A stretch of DNA of 54,991 nucleotides from Planctomycetaceae bacterium (GTDB lineage: Bacteria > Planctomycetota > Planctomycetia > Pirellulales > Pirellulaceae): the NCBI GenBank assembly GCA_002726245.1, contig PBSM01000097.1, forward strand, positions 1 through 54,991. The letters run 5' to 3'. The notes under the pieces are model-generated. The model made no database searches. It saw only the letters and a list, made by a program, of their open reading frames with translations, and was not told the origin of the DNA. Below are positions 36,467 through 44,978 of the stretch, one piece after another. The position numbers were made by a program, and so were the translations under genes. The stretch's first letter is position 1. Each line of letters starts with the position of its first letter.

Positions 36467-37888
36467 ATGGCTAGGCGTTTGGAAGTTATTCAGTATTTCG
36501 ATGAGTCGAACTGTTCTTTGGTATACCGAATTCCACCACAGGGATCGACTGACATCCGGATCGGTGCACAACTGATCGTGCAAGAGAACCAGGAAGCCGT
36601 CTTCTTCCGCGACGGCAAGGCGATGGATCGCTTTGGCCCTGGCCGCCATACGTTGACGACGATGAACGTGCCGTTCATCACCAGGCTCCTCACGATTCCG
36701 TGGGAGAAATCACCGTTCCAGGCGCAGGTCTATTTCGTCGGAAAGCAGACCTTTATCGATCAAAAGTGGGGAACGCGGCAGCCGATTATTGTTCGAGATA
36801 AGGACTTCGGAATGGTCCGTCTGCGGAGCTTTGGAAAGTTCTCGATTCGAGTGATCGATTCCGAAATGATGTTGAATACGATCGTCGGAACGCAAGGCAA
36901 GTTTACGACCGAGGAGGTTAGCTCGTATCTAAAAGACCTGATTGTCTCTCGGATGACGGATCTTCTGGGAACGCTTGGCATCAGCATGCTCGATTTGCCG
37001 GCGCGTTTCGATGAGATCGGTGCGGCGACGCGCGTGAAGGTTGGCGAGGAGTTTGCCAAGTACGGCCTTGAGCTGGTCGACTTCTTTATCAACTCGATCA
37101 CACCGCCGGAAGAAGTGCAGAAAGCAATCGATGCTCGCAGTAGCATGGGCGCGATTGGAGACTTGCGCTCCTTCACGATGTACCAAGCCGCGAACAGCAT
37201 GTCCAAGATGGCCGAACAGGGTGGTGGCGGAGTTGGCGGCAACGCGATGGGAATGGGAATGGGAGCCGGCTTCGGGATGATGATGCCGCAGATGATCCAG
37301 AACGCGATGCAGTCGATGCACCCAGCGCCCCCGGCTGGCGGCGCTCCACCGACCAGTCCACCACCTGTCAGTCCGCCTAGCGGTGGTGCAGCCGCAGCAG
37401 TCGGAGCGGCAGCGGGCGCCGTAGCAGGAAGTACAGCTGGCGGTCTCGACTTCGGTGCCCTATCCGCCGCGTCACCACCGACGGATCCGAAACAACTCGT
37501 CCGCAGTGTGCTCGACACTGTTCCGGATTGGAAAGTGGCAGAGCACGACGACCTTTGGCAGGTCACGATTCCGATCGGTTCGCTGCGCAAGCAAACGGTA
37601 ACTATCGATTTCGCCGCCAAGGACGAAGAGGGCCACGCAGTGATTTCGTATTCATCGACGTGCGGTCCTGCCACGCCACAGAACGCGATGCTGTTACTTC
37701 GTTTTAATCAGCAGATGGTACACGGCGCGTTCGCCGTCCAAAGCACACCTTCCGGCGACATGGTTGTCGTCCAGGCGAATCAGCTCGCGGACACCGCCGA
37801 CGTTCTCGAAATCACTCGTCTTATCGCAGCCGTCGCCTGGCAAGCCGACCGCGCCGAAGAGAAGCTGACCGGCGCGGACCAGCACTAG
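36467..37888 (+). CDS. SPFH/band-7 domain protein with YbjN-like C-terminal domain
   Basis: 473 residues from the ATG at 36467 ([20 protein letters not shown]). Residues 1-230 are an SPFH/band-7 domain of the YdjI/virion-core-like branch ([58 protein letters not shown]). A Gly/Met/Pro-rich linker follows at about 235-345 ([20 protein letters not shown]). The C-terminal 120 residues ([20 protein letters not shown] through [20 protein letters not shown]) resemble the YbjN/type III-chaperone-like fold, in place of the zinc ribbon seen in YdjI. It is expected at the cytoplasmic face of membranes as an oligomeric scaffold. It pairs with the upstream helical gene. Confidence 0.87.
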   Translation: MARRLEVIQYFDESNCSLVYRIPPQGSTDIRIGAQLIVQENQEAVFFRDGKAMDRFGPGRHTLTTMNVPFITRLLTIPWEKSPFQAQVYFVGKQTFIDQKWGTRQPIIVRDKDFGMVRLRSFGKFSIRVIDSEMMLNTIVGTQGKFTTEEVSSYLKDLIVSRMTDLLGTLGISMLDLPARFDEIGAATRVKVGEEFAKYGLELVDFFINSITPPEEVQKAIDARSSMGAIGDLRSFTMYQAANSMSKMAEQGGGGVGGNAMGMGMGAGFGMMMPQMIQNAMQSMHPAPPAGGAPPTSPPPVSPPSGGAAAAVGAAAGAVAGSTAGGLDFGALSAASPPTDPKQLVRSVLDTVPDWKVAEHDDLWQVTIPIGSLRKQTVTIDFAAKDEEGHAVISYSSTCGPATPQNAMLLLRFNQQMVHGAFAVQSTPSGDMVVVQANQLADTADVLEITRLIAAVAWQADRAEEKLTGADQH

Positions 37889-37998
37889 CTGGCACACGCA
37901 CCAACGAAGAAAGACCAAGTTCACGCTCGCTGGCCATCGCGATGTCATATTAGGTAGTTTGCGGAGACCTGTGTGACGTAAGTGAGCTTGTTCCAAGC

Positions 37999-38070
37999 TG
38001 TATCGATGTCTCGGGTCTCCGAAAGACTCTGGCAAAACGCTTGTGTTGCGAAGAGGGACATCGATACAAT
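37999..38070 (+). promoter_or_regulatory. 12-bp inverted repeat and -10-like box before the secreted protein gene
   Basis: TGTATCGATGTC (37999-38010) and GACATCGATACA (38057-38068) are perfect reverse complements 46 bases apart. The second arm overlaps TACAAT (38065-38070), a -10-like box 34 bases before the ATG, with TTGTGT at 38041-38046. This could be an operator for a dimeric regulator or a leader stem. Confidence 0.38.
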
Positions 38071-38104
38071 ATCGTACGGCGGGTTAACCATAAAGAAAAC
38101 CTCT

Positions 38105-38815
38105 ATGTTACGCCACGGATTCTTACTAGCCTGCGGTCTGTCATTACTGTTCACGGTTGATGTTAGCGCGCAGCAGATCCCTCAGGTCGTGCAGCTCCCG
38201 ACGTTCAGTTTCTTCTCGGTTGCGACGACTGTCTCCGTTCCCGATAGCGGCGCTGCTTATCTGGGCGGTGTGAAACGTTCACGCACATCAAGAAGCTTGC
38301 GCGGTGTGCCGGACCTCAGTTCGTTGCCCTATGCGGGTCGCTTGTTCAGGAACGATTCCCTTGCAAGCAGCACTAGTTCCTCCGGGGCTTATGTGACTGC
38401 AAACGTGATCGACCACGGCGAACTCGACCGAATGATTCTGGAAGAAGTCGCCGCCATGCGAGGCCCTTCCCGCGAGATGACAGGGATTGAAAGAAAAGCG
38501 GCGTTTCTCTCGCAACACATCGGAAGGCGCGGCAACTTGGTCTTGGCAATGTCTCGCAAGCCACAACCTGCCGCGACAAGCAGGGCCGCTCCAATTGCCC
38601 CGGCAGCTGCCGAGCGAAAGGCTGCGGCCGAAGTGGCGGCTCATCTCGATCGCGCTCGTCGAGCGGAAGCCGCGGGCAATTTTGGTTCGGCGCGATGTAG
38701 CTATCGCGTGGTCGCGCGTCGCGGCGAGGAAGCACAAAAGCGATACGCGCTTGCTCGCCTTGCCGCCATCGACGCTGCGGACAAAGGTATCTCGCTGGCT
38801 TCTAGCGAACGCTAG
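38105..38815 (+). CDS. Secreted protein with secretin-tail-like motif, unknown function
   Basis: 236 residues from the ATG at 38105, with a signal peptide (MLRHGFLLACGLSLLFTVDV through SAQ). The early part has TTVSVPDSGAAYLGGVKRSR and GVPDLSSLPYAGRLFRND, which resembles the VPxLGDIPxLGxLFR loop of type II/III secretins, although no secretin domain is present. The C-terminal half is rich in Ala, Glu and Arg, with a TPR-like helix pair (AHLDRARRAEAAGNFGSARC then SYRVVARRGEEAQKRYALAR). Such short proteins recur in planctomycetes without assigned function. A candidate operator-like repeat lies upstream. Confidence 0.72.
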   Translation: MLRHGFLLACGLSLLFTVDVSAQQIPQVVQLPTFSFFSVATTVSVPDSGAAYLGGVKRSRTSRSLRGVPDLSSLPYAGRLFRNDSLASSTSSSGAYVTANVIDHGELDRMILEEVAAMRGPSREMTGIERKAAFLSQHIGRRGNLVLAMSRKPQPAATSRAAPIAPAAAERKAAAEVAAHLDRARRAEAAGNFGSARCSYRVVARRGEEAQKRYALARLAAIDAADKGISLASSER

Positions 38816-38843
38816 GCGCTTGCCGCGGTGAGTCTTTCATTTA

Positions 38844-39396
38844 TTAACTAGCGAAGCTCCAGAAAGCGGTGAAGATCCCACCGACAATCAGAGAACACGC
38901 AACCGATTCGATCACATGGCCAACGATGCGATTATGGAACCAGATCGCGTGTTGAACAATCGACGCGAGGAAGGTCAGCAAGCCGACGGTGGCGAAGAAT
39001 CGGAAAACGTCAATCAGATCCGGAGCTGGCTCGCCTTCCGGGAACGCAATCCCGGCTAGATAGGCAAAGCAGAAACTACAGACGAGGAATAGAGAAACGT
39101 CAGGCCGAGGTTCCTTCCCATATTCACGTTGCCGAAGACGGTGATGATGCCGGCTGTACCCGCTTCTGCTTTCTTCGCGTACTCTTCGCTCTTCATCTCC
39201 TCCGCCGTGTCAAAACGGGGAACATGTAGCTGCCGTTGCCAACGTCGAGATTGCGGACCTTGTCGAGAAACTCGTCTTCCTTGTCGAGCTTTCCCCAATC
39301 TTTCTTGTGAAGCATCACCACCATCCACGAAAAGAAACTGGCAAAGAACAAAGCGACAGCCGATACGACCGTCGGCAATAGAACCTTCATCAACAT
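38844..39396 (-). pseudogene. Membrane protein gene broken by two single-base homopolymer losses
   Basis: The start at 39396 has GGAG eight bases upstream. Frame 1 encodes VVSAVALFFASFFSWMVVML and KLDKEDEFLDKVRNLDVGNG up to SYMFP. The reading continues in frame 2 as RFDTAEEMKSEEYAKKAEAG and NVNMGRNLGLTFLY, then in frame 3 as FLVCSFCFAYLAGIAFPEGE through IVGGIFTAFWSFAS and stop. Restoring one C at the CCCC run (39217-39220 as GGGG on plus) and one T at the TT near 39088-39089 gives an uninterrupted product of about 184 residues with four membrane segments. Both changes are in homopolymers, so sequencing error is as likely as true decay. The family is an unnamed planctomycete membrane protein. 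Confidence 0.82.
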
Positions 39397-39699
39397 CTTC
39401 GTTTCTCCGTGAGTTTGGCGGGAAGTGGCAGTTCGACCGTTCTAGCAAAGCAACAGTATTCGATGTTCCGAAGGTCGCGTCCAGTACCGGAAACATCCCG
39501 GCTGAGGCATCGACTTCGCGCATCCAGTCACGGCCACTCGCCTAAGAAAGAAGCGAACGCTGCTCAGTGATCTGGCACTCTGTAATGTGGATTGTCTTCT
39601 GCGACGTACCGACTGGCGGTTTGCTTAGTTTGGCCCGAGGTTTGCGATGGTCGTTCGGAAGGACTGCAGTAAGATCGTTTCAGACCACGGGAGTTCATC
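39397..39699. other. Divergent intergenic region, 303 bases
   Basis: It lies between the broken membrane-protein gene (minus) and glgC (plus) and must hold both promoters. I see no convincing -35/-10 pair, hairpin or conserved leader, only GGGAG before the glgC ATG. Confidence 0.5.
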
Positions 39700-40956
39700 A
39701 TGCTGGACAGGACGGTGACGTTTCTCTTGGCGGGTGGAGTTGGCTCGCGACTGAATCCACTGACCACCGATCGTGCCAAGCCCGCCGTACCGTTCGGCGG
39801 CCAGTATCGCATCATCGACTTTACGCTCACCAATTGCTTGCGTTCCGGGCTTCGACGCATCTTGGTGCTACCACAATACAAATCGCATTCGTTGCTCAAA
39901 CATCTTCGCGACGGCTGGTCGATTTTCAATCCGTCGCTCGGTGAATACATCACGCCCGTTCCGCCGCAGATGCGAACTGGCGAGTCTTGGTACTGCGGTA
40001 CCGCGGATGCGATCTACCAGAACCTTTATCTTCTGGAGCGAAGCGGAGCGGACAACGTGGTCGTTTTATCCGGCGACCACATCTATCGCATGGACTACGC
40101 GGCGATGCTCGATTTCCATGCGGAATCGTTGGCCGACGCCACGATCGCGTGTATGGAGGTGCCGATCCAAGACGCTTCCAGCTTTGGCGTGATGGCGGTT
40201 GACGAGCAGAGTCGCATCGTCGCATTTGAAGAGAAGCCCGCCGAGCCACAACCACTGCCGGACGATTCGACGAGAGCGCTGGTCTCGATGGGGATCTATG
40301 TCTTTTCTTGCGAACTGCTAATGCAGGCTCTCCGCGAGGATCACGAGGACACTGCGTCGTCGCATGACTTTGGCAAAAACGTCCTCCCGAAACTGATCGA
40401 CACACATGCAGTCTATGCCTATCGTTTCGGCGGCGAGAGCGGTCGCGTGCTGGCTGATCGCTATTGGCGAGATGTCGGGACGATCGACTCCTACTATCAA
40501 GCGAATATGGACTTGCTGGCCCCCCTGCCGCCGCTGAATCTCTATCAGGCCGATTGGCAAATCCGCACAGCGGAAACGCAGTGCCCGCCGGCTAGCACGG
40601 TGCGCGGCAAGTTTGGAAACGAGCCCGAACTGATCAACTCAATCATCTCGCCAGGGGCGATCATCAGCGGTGGGTCGGTATGGAACTCGATCCTGTCACG
40701 ACACGTCGTCGTCGAGGATGACGCTGTTGTCGAGAACTCCATTCTCTTCGAACACGTTTCGATCGGTCCGGGCACACGCATGAAACGCTGCATTGTCGAT
40801 AAGGGTGTTCGCGTTCCAGCCGGCGAACAGATCGGTTTCGATCGTGCCGCGGACGAGAAGCGTTTCACGGTCTCGGAGGACGGAGTCGTCGTGATCCCGA
40901 AAGGCTTTCAATTCAGGGAACGTCAAACAGCAGTACCACGTGTTGCCATGGCTTGA
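39700..40956 (+). CDS. glgC: Glucose-1-phosphate adenylyltransferase
   Basis: 418 residues, the usual length for bacterial ADP-glucose pyrophosphorylase. It makes ADP-glucose from ATP and glucose 1-phosphate, the first committed step of glycogen synthesis. The N-terminal GT-A domain has LAGGVGSRLNPLTTDRAKPA (GGxGxRL and KPA) and PFGGQYRIIDFTLTNCLRSG. The central motifs are WYCGTADAIYQN and SGDHIYRMDY. ALVSMGIYVFS and VLADRYWRDVGTIDSYYQAN complete the substrate site. A left-handed beta-helix follows at about 295-385 (SGGSVWNSILSRHVVVEDDA). GGGAG precedes the ATG. No other glg gene is adjacent. Confidence 0.95.
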   Translation: MLDRTVTFLLAGGVGSRLNPLTTDRAKPAVPFGGQYRIIDFTLTNCLRSGLRRILVLPQYKSHSLLKHLRDGWSIFNPSLGEYITPVPPQMRTGESWYCGTADAIYQNLYLLERSGADNVVVLSGDHIYRMDYAAMLDFHAESLADATIACMEVPIQDASSFGVMAVDEQSRIVAFEEKPAEPQPLPDDSTRALVSMGIYVFSCELLMQALREDHEDTASSHDFGKNVLPKLIDTHAVYAYRFGGESGRVLADRYWRDVGTIDSYYQANMDLLAPLPPLNLYQADWQIRTAETQCPPASTVRGKFGNEPELINSIISPGAIISGGSVWNSILSRHVVVEDDAVVENSILFEHVSIGPGTRMKRCIVDKGVRVPAGEQIGFDRAADEKRFTVSEDGVVVIPKGFQFRERQTAVPRVAMA

Positions 40957-41261
40957 ACTCCACATTCCCGAACACGCGAGCCACCAATTCTGCAACACTC
41001 GCGACATCGACGGCCACGCGCACCGCATTTTCACGTCACGGATCGAACGAGGCCGTGCGCCACGCGCGCGGCCTTGCACACCCGCGAATTGCGATAGAGT
41101 CTTCGTAGCCCGCATATCTTTGCATGATTCCGAGTCGCACGCGCAGTTTCGGCGAAACCGACGTGAGGCGAGCAATCGAAGGAGCCGAAGCTTAACTGTA
41201 ACGGAGTAATGCACGCGCAATTGCAACCGCCATTAGCTATCTCAAATCCGGAAAGACTCGA
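40957..41261. other. Intergenic region, 305 bases
   Basis: It lies between glgC and the alginate-export-type gene, both on plus. A GC-rich inverted repeat near 41051-41073 (GGCCGTGCGC / GCGCGCGGCC) lacks a T run. I see no gene or clear promoter. Confidence 0.5.
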
Positions 41262-42875
41262 ATGCACCTTTCGAAGCGATTAGCAATACTCTTCACCATC
41301 GTAATCCTTGCTGGTGGCCTTGGTCGCGCCGAAGAGCCGGCGCGATCCAATGCGAACGACGAGACTTCCAAGCCGCAGGCACCAACAGCCCGCACGAATG
41401 ACGGGCCAACCGCTGAAATGCTGCACGATGCCAGCGTCATGACGCATGTCTTTGATGCGGCGTCCGAGAGCGGAAAGAACTGCGGATGCGGTGCATCGAA
41501 AGGGAAAGGCGGGAAGGCCGGGTGTGACTGTGCGAAGAGAGCCGCGGGGGCTCACAAGGCGGTCTTCTATGCCAATGACTTCAGCTATTTGTGTGACGGA
41601 TGTGAGAGTTACTTTGGTGACTCACTGAAGCGGATTCCAGTTGGTGACTGCTGGACGTTGGACGTCGGCGGCCAATACCGCATGAGGTTTCACAGCGAAC
41701 AAAACTTCAACAACGTCCCAGGCGGAGTTGTGACAAACAGCCTCGGCTTAACTGGCGATGATGACAACTTCCTCTTGCACCGTACGCGGCTGTATGTGAA
41801 CGCGGAATACGGCAGCCACTTCCGATTCTACGGCGAGATGCTAGATGCACTCAACGAGCTCGGTTCGGGTGGGCCTCGACCGATCGAAGAGAATCGGACA
41901 GAGATGCAGAACCTGTTTGGCGAGGTGAAAGGCATTGACGTTGGCCCTGGCACGCTCGGCGCGCGAGTCGGCCGTCAAGAGATTGTTCTCGGGTCGCGGC
42001 GTCTGGTTTCTGCGCTGGATTGGGGGAGCACGCGTCGTACGTTTGACGGTGCACGTTTGATGTACAAGGGAGACTCATGGGACGTGGATGGCATTTGGCT
42101 GCGTCCGATGAAGCGGAATGCAGCTCACGCTCGCAAGCTGGATGCACCGAACTTGGACCGGCAAATGTACGGCATGTACGCGAATTACAAGGGCCTGTGC
42201 CGCGACCATCTGGAAGCTTATTGGCTCGCCCTCGATTACGAAGACGTTGGAGCTTCCGGGTTCCGCTACGACACGGTTGGAGCCAGATACTGGGGCGGGA
42301 AAGATGACTGGCTCTACGAGTTGGAGGGCGGTGTCCAGTTCGGGACGAACGCCGACAACACGGATCATTCAGCCGGATTTGTGGCGGCTGGTCTCGGTCG
42401 CAAGTTTTCTTCGGCGAAGTTCAAGCCGACTGTCTGGTTCTGGTACGACTGGGCGTCGGGAGATGACACGGTCGGCAACGGCTTCCATCACTACGAGCCA
42501 CTAGCGCACATGTACAACGGCTTCATGGACCTCTTCGGCCGTCGTAACTTGCAAGACATCAACATACAAGCGACCGCCGCGTTGAGCGAGAAGTTAAAGC
42601 TGCTTGTCTGGTACCATTACTTCAGCTTGGCGAACGGAAACGATGTGCCTTACAACGTGTCGATGACGCCGTTTGCAGGAGGCCTCCTTCCGACGGGCAG
42701 TCAAGATCTCGGCCACGAGATCGACTTCGTGTTGACGCGAACGCTCACCCCTCGGTCAAGCATTCTCTTCGGCTATTCGCACTTCTTCGCCGGCAACTAC
42801 TTCGCCACGACGGCTGGTGTTCCGTTCAACGGAGATGCGGATTTCGGATACGTGCAGTGGCATCTGAACTTCTAA
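41262..42875 (+). CDS. Alginate-export-type outer-membrane beta-barrel protein
   Basis: 537 residues. The signal peptide is MHLSKRLAILFTIVILAGGL through GRA. After a disordered stretch comes a Cys/Gly/Lys cluster (GKNCGCGASKGKGGKAGCDC; Cys 74, 76, 88, 90). From about 125 the rest is an AlgE-like alginate-export barrel: DVGGQYRMRFHSEQNFNN, LLHRTRLYVNAEYGSHFRFY, GPGTLGARVGRQEIVLGSRR, ending FGYVQWHLNF with a terminal aromatic as in outer-membrane barrels. It probably forms an 18-strand porin-like channel for an anionic or other carbohydrate; planctomycetes carry many paralogues. It is convergent with rtcB, the stops six bases apart, and no terminator is evident. Confidence 0.87.
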   Translation: MHLSKRLAILFTIVILAGGLGRAEEPARSNANDETSKPQAPTARTNDGPTAEMLHDASVMTHVFDAASESGKNCGCGASKGKGGKAGCDCAKRAAGAHKAVFYANDFSYLCDGCESYFGDSLKRIPVGDCWTLDVGGQYRMRFHSEQNFNNVPGGVVTNSLGLTGDDDNFLLHRTRLYVNAEYGSHFRFYGEMLDALNELGSGGPRPIEENRTEMQNLFGEVKGIDVGPGTLGARVGRQEIVLGSRRLVSALDWGSTRRTFDGARLMYKGDSWDVDGIWLRPMKRNAAHARKLDAPNLDRQMYGMYANYKGLCRDHLEAYWLALDYEDVGASGFRYDTVGARYWGGKDDWLYELEGGVQFGTNADNTDHSAGFVAAGLGRKFSSAKFKPTVWFWYDWASGDDTVGNGFHHYEPLAHMYNGFMDLFGRRNLQDINIQATAALSEKLKLLVWYHYFSLANGNDVPYNVSMTPFAGGLLPTGSQDLGHEIDFVLTRTLTPRSSILFGYSHFFAGNYFATTAGVPFNGDADFGYVQWHLNF

Positions 42876-42881
42876 GTCAAG

Positions 42882-44345
42882 CTACCCTTTCACAACGCCG
42901 ATCGGTCGCATGCGAGCAACCTTTGTCGCTAGGTTGGCGTTGTGGACGACATCAACGACAAGGTTCACGTCCTTGTAGGCATCTGGTTGCTCTTCGGCAA
43001 GCCCGCGCCAACTTCGTGCACGCGCGATGACACCCTTCTGTTCTAGTTCTTTATCGATGCGGCGGCCTTTCGCATGTTTCACCGCCTTGGTGCGGCTCAT
43101 GCTTCGTCCGGCACCGTGACAGGCTGTGCCGAACGTCTGCTCCATGCTGCCGCTTTGGCCGACGAGCACCCAGCTCGCGCGTCCCATATCGCCTGGGATG
43201 AGCACCGGCTGGCCGATGCGGCGGTACATCGAAGGCACTTCTTCGTGATCGGGTGGAAATGCGCGGGTCGCTCCCTTGCGATGAACCCATACGCGGCGAC
43301 TCTTGCCACCGGTGGTGTGTCGCTCGAACTTGGCGATGTTGTGGGCAACGTCGTAGATCAGATTCATCTGCAGTTGCTGCCACGATCGCCCAAAGACGGA
43401 TGCGAATGACTCGCGAGCTTGATGCATAAGTAGCTGGCGGTTGCACCAAGCGTAGTTCGCCGCGGCGCACATCGCTCCGATGTACTGCTGCCCCTCGTCG
43501 CTATCAATCGGGGCACAGGCAAGCTGTCGATCCGGAAGCTCGATGCCATGTTTCTGTGGAGCGTCGCGCAGTTGCTTGAGCGCATCATCGCACACCTGAT
43601 AACCGAGGCCGCGAGATCCCGAGTGGATCATCACACAGACCATATCTTTTTCGAGCCCCATCGCCCGCGCCGCTTCTTCGTGAAAGATCGCCTCCACAAC
43701 TTGGACTTCGAGGAAATGATTGCCCGATCCAAGTGTTCCGCATTGTCCGGCGCCGCGTTCCAGGGCACGGTCGCTCAGGTTGTCCGGCTCGGCACCGTCA
43801 AGACAGCCTCGCGCTTCGGTGTGATCGAGATCGCCGTCAGTCGCCAGCTCGCGTTCGCGCAGATACGCCGGTCCCTCGCCCAGCACGCGACGCAACTCCT
43901 TGCGGTTGAACTTGTACTTACCTCCTCGGCCCACGCCCGCCGGAGTGTTTCGGAACAGCTCGTCAACCAATGCGTGAAGATGCGGCTTCACTTCTTGATA
44001 GGATAGATTGGACCGAACCAAGCGAACGCCACAGTTAATGTCGTAACCAACTCCTCCCGGCGAGATCACACCGCCTTCTTCGGGATCCGTCGCGCAGACG
44101 CCGCCGATACAGAACCCGTATCCCCAATGAATGTCGGGCATCGCCAAGCTGGCATGCTGAATGCCCGGCAGGAACGCCACGTTGGCTACCTGCTCCGGAG
44201 CTTGATCGTTGCGAATCTGTTCGATCAACCGCTCGTCGGCGTAGATCAGGCCGTCAACGCGCATTCCTTGCTTGTAGCTTTTTGGGATCCGCCAGCAGCA
44301 GTCGTTGACTCGCTCGAGCGGCCCGTTGAAATTCCCCTTGGCCAT
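42882..44345 (-). CDS. rtcB: RNA-splicing ligase RtcB
   Basis: 487 residues from the ATG at 44345 (MAKGNFNGPLERVNDCCWRI). RtcB joins 2',3'-cyclic phosphate or 3'-phosphate RNA ends to 5'-OH ends using GTP and Mn. The metal site appears as GGVGYDINCGVRLVRS (Asp, Cys), LGSGNHFLEVQVVE (His) and MIHSGSRGLGYQVCDD (His). The guanylylated His is in GTACHGAGRSMSRTKA. The length matches the long bacterial and archaeal type. The archease gene sits 11 bases upstream in the same operon. It is used in RNA repair or tRNA healing; no rtcA or RtcR is visible. Confidence 0.96.
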   Translation of the reverse strand: MAKGNFNGPLERVNDCCWRIPKSYKQGMRVDGLIYADERLIEQIRNDQAPEQVANVAFLPGIQHASLAMPDIHWGYGFCIGGVCATDPEEGGVISPGGVGYDINCGVRLVRSNLSYQEVKPHLHALVDELFRNTPAGVGRGGKYKFNRKELRRVLGEGPAYLRERELATDGDLDHTEARGCLDGAEPDNLSDRALERGAGQCGTLGSGNHFLEVQVVEAIFHEEAARAMGLEKDMVCVMIHSGSRGLGYQVCDDALKQLRDAPQKHGIELPDRQLACAPIDSDEGQQYIGAMCAAANYAWCNRQLLMHQARESFASVFGRSWQQLQMNLIYDVAHNIAKFERHTTGGKSRRVWVHRKGATRAFPPDHEEVPSMYRRIGQPVLIPGDMGRASWVLVGQSGSMEQTFGTACHGAGRSMSRTKAVKHAKGRRIDKELEQKGVIARARSWRGLAEEQPDAYKDVNLVVDVVHNANLATKVARMRPIGVVKG

Positions 44346-44356
44346 TACTTCACCGT

Positions 44357-44767
44357 TCAGATATCCACGATCAGTTCCGCCAGCCACGAGCCATCAACCT
44401 GCTCGACTCGCAGGCCGTGATAGGTAATCGCTTTGACTTCATGTTCCATTTGATGTCGCGTCAGATTCATGATTTCACCGTGAGCTGACGCCTGCAACTT
44501 GCCGTATTGAATTGACACGTCAAAGCCCGCCAGCAGCAGCTTCTCGCTCTCGAACGTGTAGAGCAGTTCGTTGAGCCAATCGAACAGCAGGTAGTCGTCT
44601 TCGTCGCCTCGGATCTCATACGTTCTCTCTACGACCGACTCAACGTCATCAAGGTTCATGACCATCATCGAAAAAAGCCCGCGCGCGGCTTCGGCAAACA
44701 ACTCCTCTCGCGACGACGCTGTCACTCTCAAGCCAAGATCGGCCGTATGCTCAAAGGTCTCAAACAT
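44357..44767 (-). CDS. Archease
   Basis: 136 residues from the ATG at 44767, starting MFETFEHTADLGLRVTASSR, the archease signature with His and Asp metal ligands (HTADLG). Further blocks are DDYLLFDWLNELLYTFESEK and EVKAITYHGLRVEQVDGSW, ending ELIVDI. Archease promotes guanylylation and multiple turnover by RtcB. Its position 11 bases upstream of rtcB makes a two-gene RNA-ligation operon. Upstream, a 23-bp-arm palindrome separates it from the divergent ligase gene. Confidence 0.94.
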   Translation of the reverse strand: MFETFEHTADLGLRVTASSREELFAEAARGLFSMMVMNLDDVESVVERTYEIRGDEDDYLLFDWLNELLYTFESEKLLLAGFDVSIQYGKLQASAHGEIMNLTRHQMEHEVKAITYHGLRVEQVDGSWLAELIVDI

Positions 44768-44838
44768 CGTGCAGATTGTTCGCACCGCCGCGTCATTCGT
44801 CAAGCGACAACAGCAACCAACCGAGAGTGATCTACTTG

Positions 44839-44896
44839 TAGGATGGACGCCCTCGTCCGTCCTCGTGCTCTTCGACGGACGAGGGCGTCCATCCTA
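44839..44896. repeat. Interspersed palindrome with perfect 23-bp arms (GGATGGACGCCCTCGTCC type)
   Basis: The arms at 44839-44861 and 44874-44896 are perfect reverse complements over 23 bases with a 12-base loop. The arm core is GGATGGACGCCCTCGTCCGTC. A half copy lies at 22596-22617. It sits between the divergent archease and ligase genes. Confidence 0.87.
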
Positions 44897-44978
44897 GGGC
44901 CTCTCGACAATCGCCAACCAATCACTCCAAGCCCAATCCCCCCTTCCCCTGAAGCTCTAAGCAGGTACGTTGTCCACC

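Noticed and set aside
36760..37674. 304-residue open frame on minus, antisense to the SPFH gene
   Set aside because: Its Pro/Ala-rich content mirrors the Gly/Pro linker of the real gene; no start signals.
39056..39523. 155-residue minus-strand frame as an intact gene
   Set aside because: Its N-terminal half is antisense noise; only the segment from RFDTAEEM onward is protein-like and belongs to the frameshifted membrane protein.
41051..41073. GC-rich inverted repeat after glgC as a terminator
   Set aside because: The stem is imperfect and no T run follows on either strand.
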